A stretch of 64,000 bases of DNA from Corallium rubrum. Taxonomy: Eukaryota > Cnidaria > Anthozoa > Scleralcyonacea > Coralliidae. Below the pieces are notes generated by a model that ran no database searches, was not told where the DNA came from, and saw nothing but the letters and a program-made list of their open reading frames with translations. The translations under genes were made by a program, and so were the position numbers. Positions within the stretch are counted from its first letter, which is position 1, and every line of letters begins with the position of its first letter. Positions 63,385 to 64,000 of this stretch are shown here, one piece after another. The DNA lies in assembly GCA_964035015.1 (NCBI GenBank), contig OZ036012.1:257001-321000 (forward strand), written 5' to 3'.

Positions 63385-64000
63385 CTGAGAAAATATTTTA
63401 GTTGAAAACTGTACATAAATAGTATAATTTAGCTTTACATGGCATTTAATCATAATACAATAGATGTTTATCCCAAATTGATATACATCAAGAATTGGTG
63501 CCTTTTACCGCTAGACTTTCCTCACGCTTCAGTAACGGCCACAGAAATACAGTAATACACAACAAACTGCAGAAGCGGAACTGCGGAACTGCAAGGGCAA
63601 AAAACTGGCCGTTTTATTAATTAACTAGAAATACATTAATGCAAACCCCTCATGTTCGTTGTTTATTACTCAGGCTACCTATGGTAGGCCGAATCTAGGA
63701 TTCAGCTCGGTTTCTGTGTGTGCTTTTTTTAAGTTTTTGGTCGGGTCCACGGTCGGGTCACAAATTTGCATTTTTGCACATTTTACTTCCAATACTATTC
63801 ATACTTCCGGAAAAAAATACGTATGATCATGGAAACCATACTTTAATCACGTTCTTTTAAACATTTGGTCGCAAGGTAATCCATATCGTAAGTATAAATA
63901 TAAAACGTCTGCATGTGATACCATGTAACTCATGTAAATAATAGTTCGCTTATTAAAGCTTTCGTCTCGTTAAACTCGATACTTCATCAGAGCATCGAAG
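63385..64000. other. TMEM19 intron continuing out of the window
   Basis: No exon found. The last 45 bases (TTTCGTCTCGTTAAACTCG, CTTCATCAGAGCATCGAAG) resemble a Penelope-like or SINE edge, but only part is visible. Confidence 0.4.

Overview
The window is animal nuclear DNA, most likely from a cnidarian and probably an anthozoan (coral or sea anemone). It is AT-rich, has GT-AG introns, and carries few coding exons in a sea of short transposons, SINEs and micro/minisatellites. The cnidarian call rests on two spliced genes for extracellular-type proteins whose domain style I associate with corals and anemones (a fibrinogen-like 'TTDGGG' protein resembling coral skeletal-matrix proteins, and a TLDc protein with a secreted-type N-terminal half), plus 5S-headed SINEs and a Penelope-like element. 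Species cannot be told from the sequence.

Genes. Three spliced genes are readable, all on the minus strand. (1) A complete six-exon gene (44303 down to 38726) for a 279-residue secreted protein with signal peptide, Cys-rich part and fibrinogen-like segment; all splice phases agree and the exon sum is 840 bases. (2) Directly downstream, six exons of a second gene (36641 to 10364), missing its 5' end: Cys-rich module, a short segment like a collagen XV/XVIII trimerisation motif, a short coiled-coil exon, and a TLDc domain split by a 14.6-kb intron. (3) At the right end, the last two visible exons of TMEM19 (63384 to 61334). Possible minus-strand exons also lie at 53.05-53.44 kb, and a well-folded tRNA-like gene with an AGC anticodon lies at 61.1 kb.

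Layout. 1-5.1 kb: a long palindrome, then a 3.4-kb element with mirrored GGATCC arrays at its ends. 5.1-10.2 kb: a 5S SINE and otherwise no gene. 10.4-36.6 kb: the TLDc gene, whose introns hold two 3.6-kb direct copies of one sequence, many MITEs, long TA and TTCG microsatellites, a hAT MITE with a perfect 8-bp target duplication, and a decayed Penelope-like endonuclease. 37.2-38.2 kb: a 5S SINE joined to a tandem dimer of a tRNA-headed SINE. 38.7-44.3 kb: the fibrinogen-like gene. 44.7-51.1 kb: a LINE tail and three tandem copies of a larger unit, one split by a composite TA-flanked insertion. 52.3-53.0 kb: a 44-bp minisatellite. 53.6-57.2 kb: a second element with mirrored end arrays and a 1.2-kb foldback element. 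57.7-61 kb: hAT-type and palindromic MITEs. 61.1-63.4 kb: tRNA-like gene and TMEM19, whose visible intron is almost entirely two MITEs.

How things fit together. The two adjacent minus-strand extracellular-type genes may form a small matrix-protein cluster (inference). Nearly everything else is transposon biology: TTA/TAA-target (Harbinger-like) MITEs, 8-bp-target hAT MITEs, TA-target elements, foldbacks, SINEs and a Penelope-like element, often nested so that relative ages can be read. Coordinates of repeat edges are by eye and can be off by several bases; exon edges were checked codon by codon.
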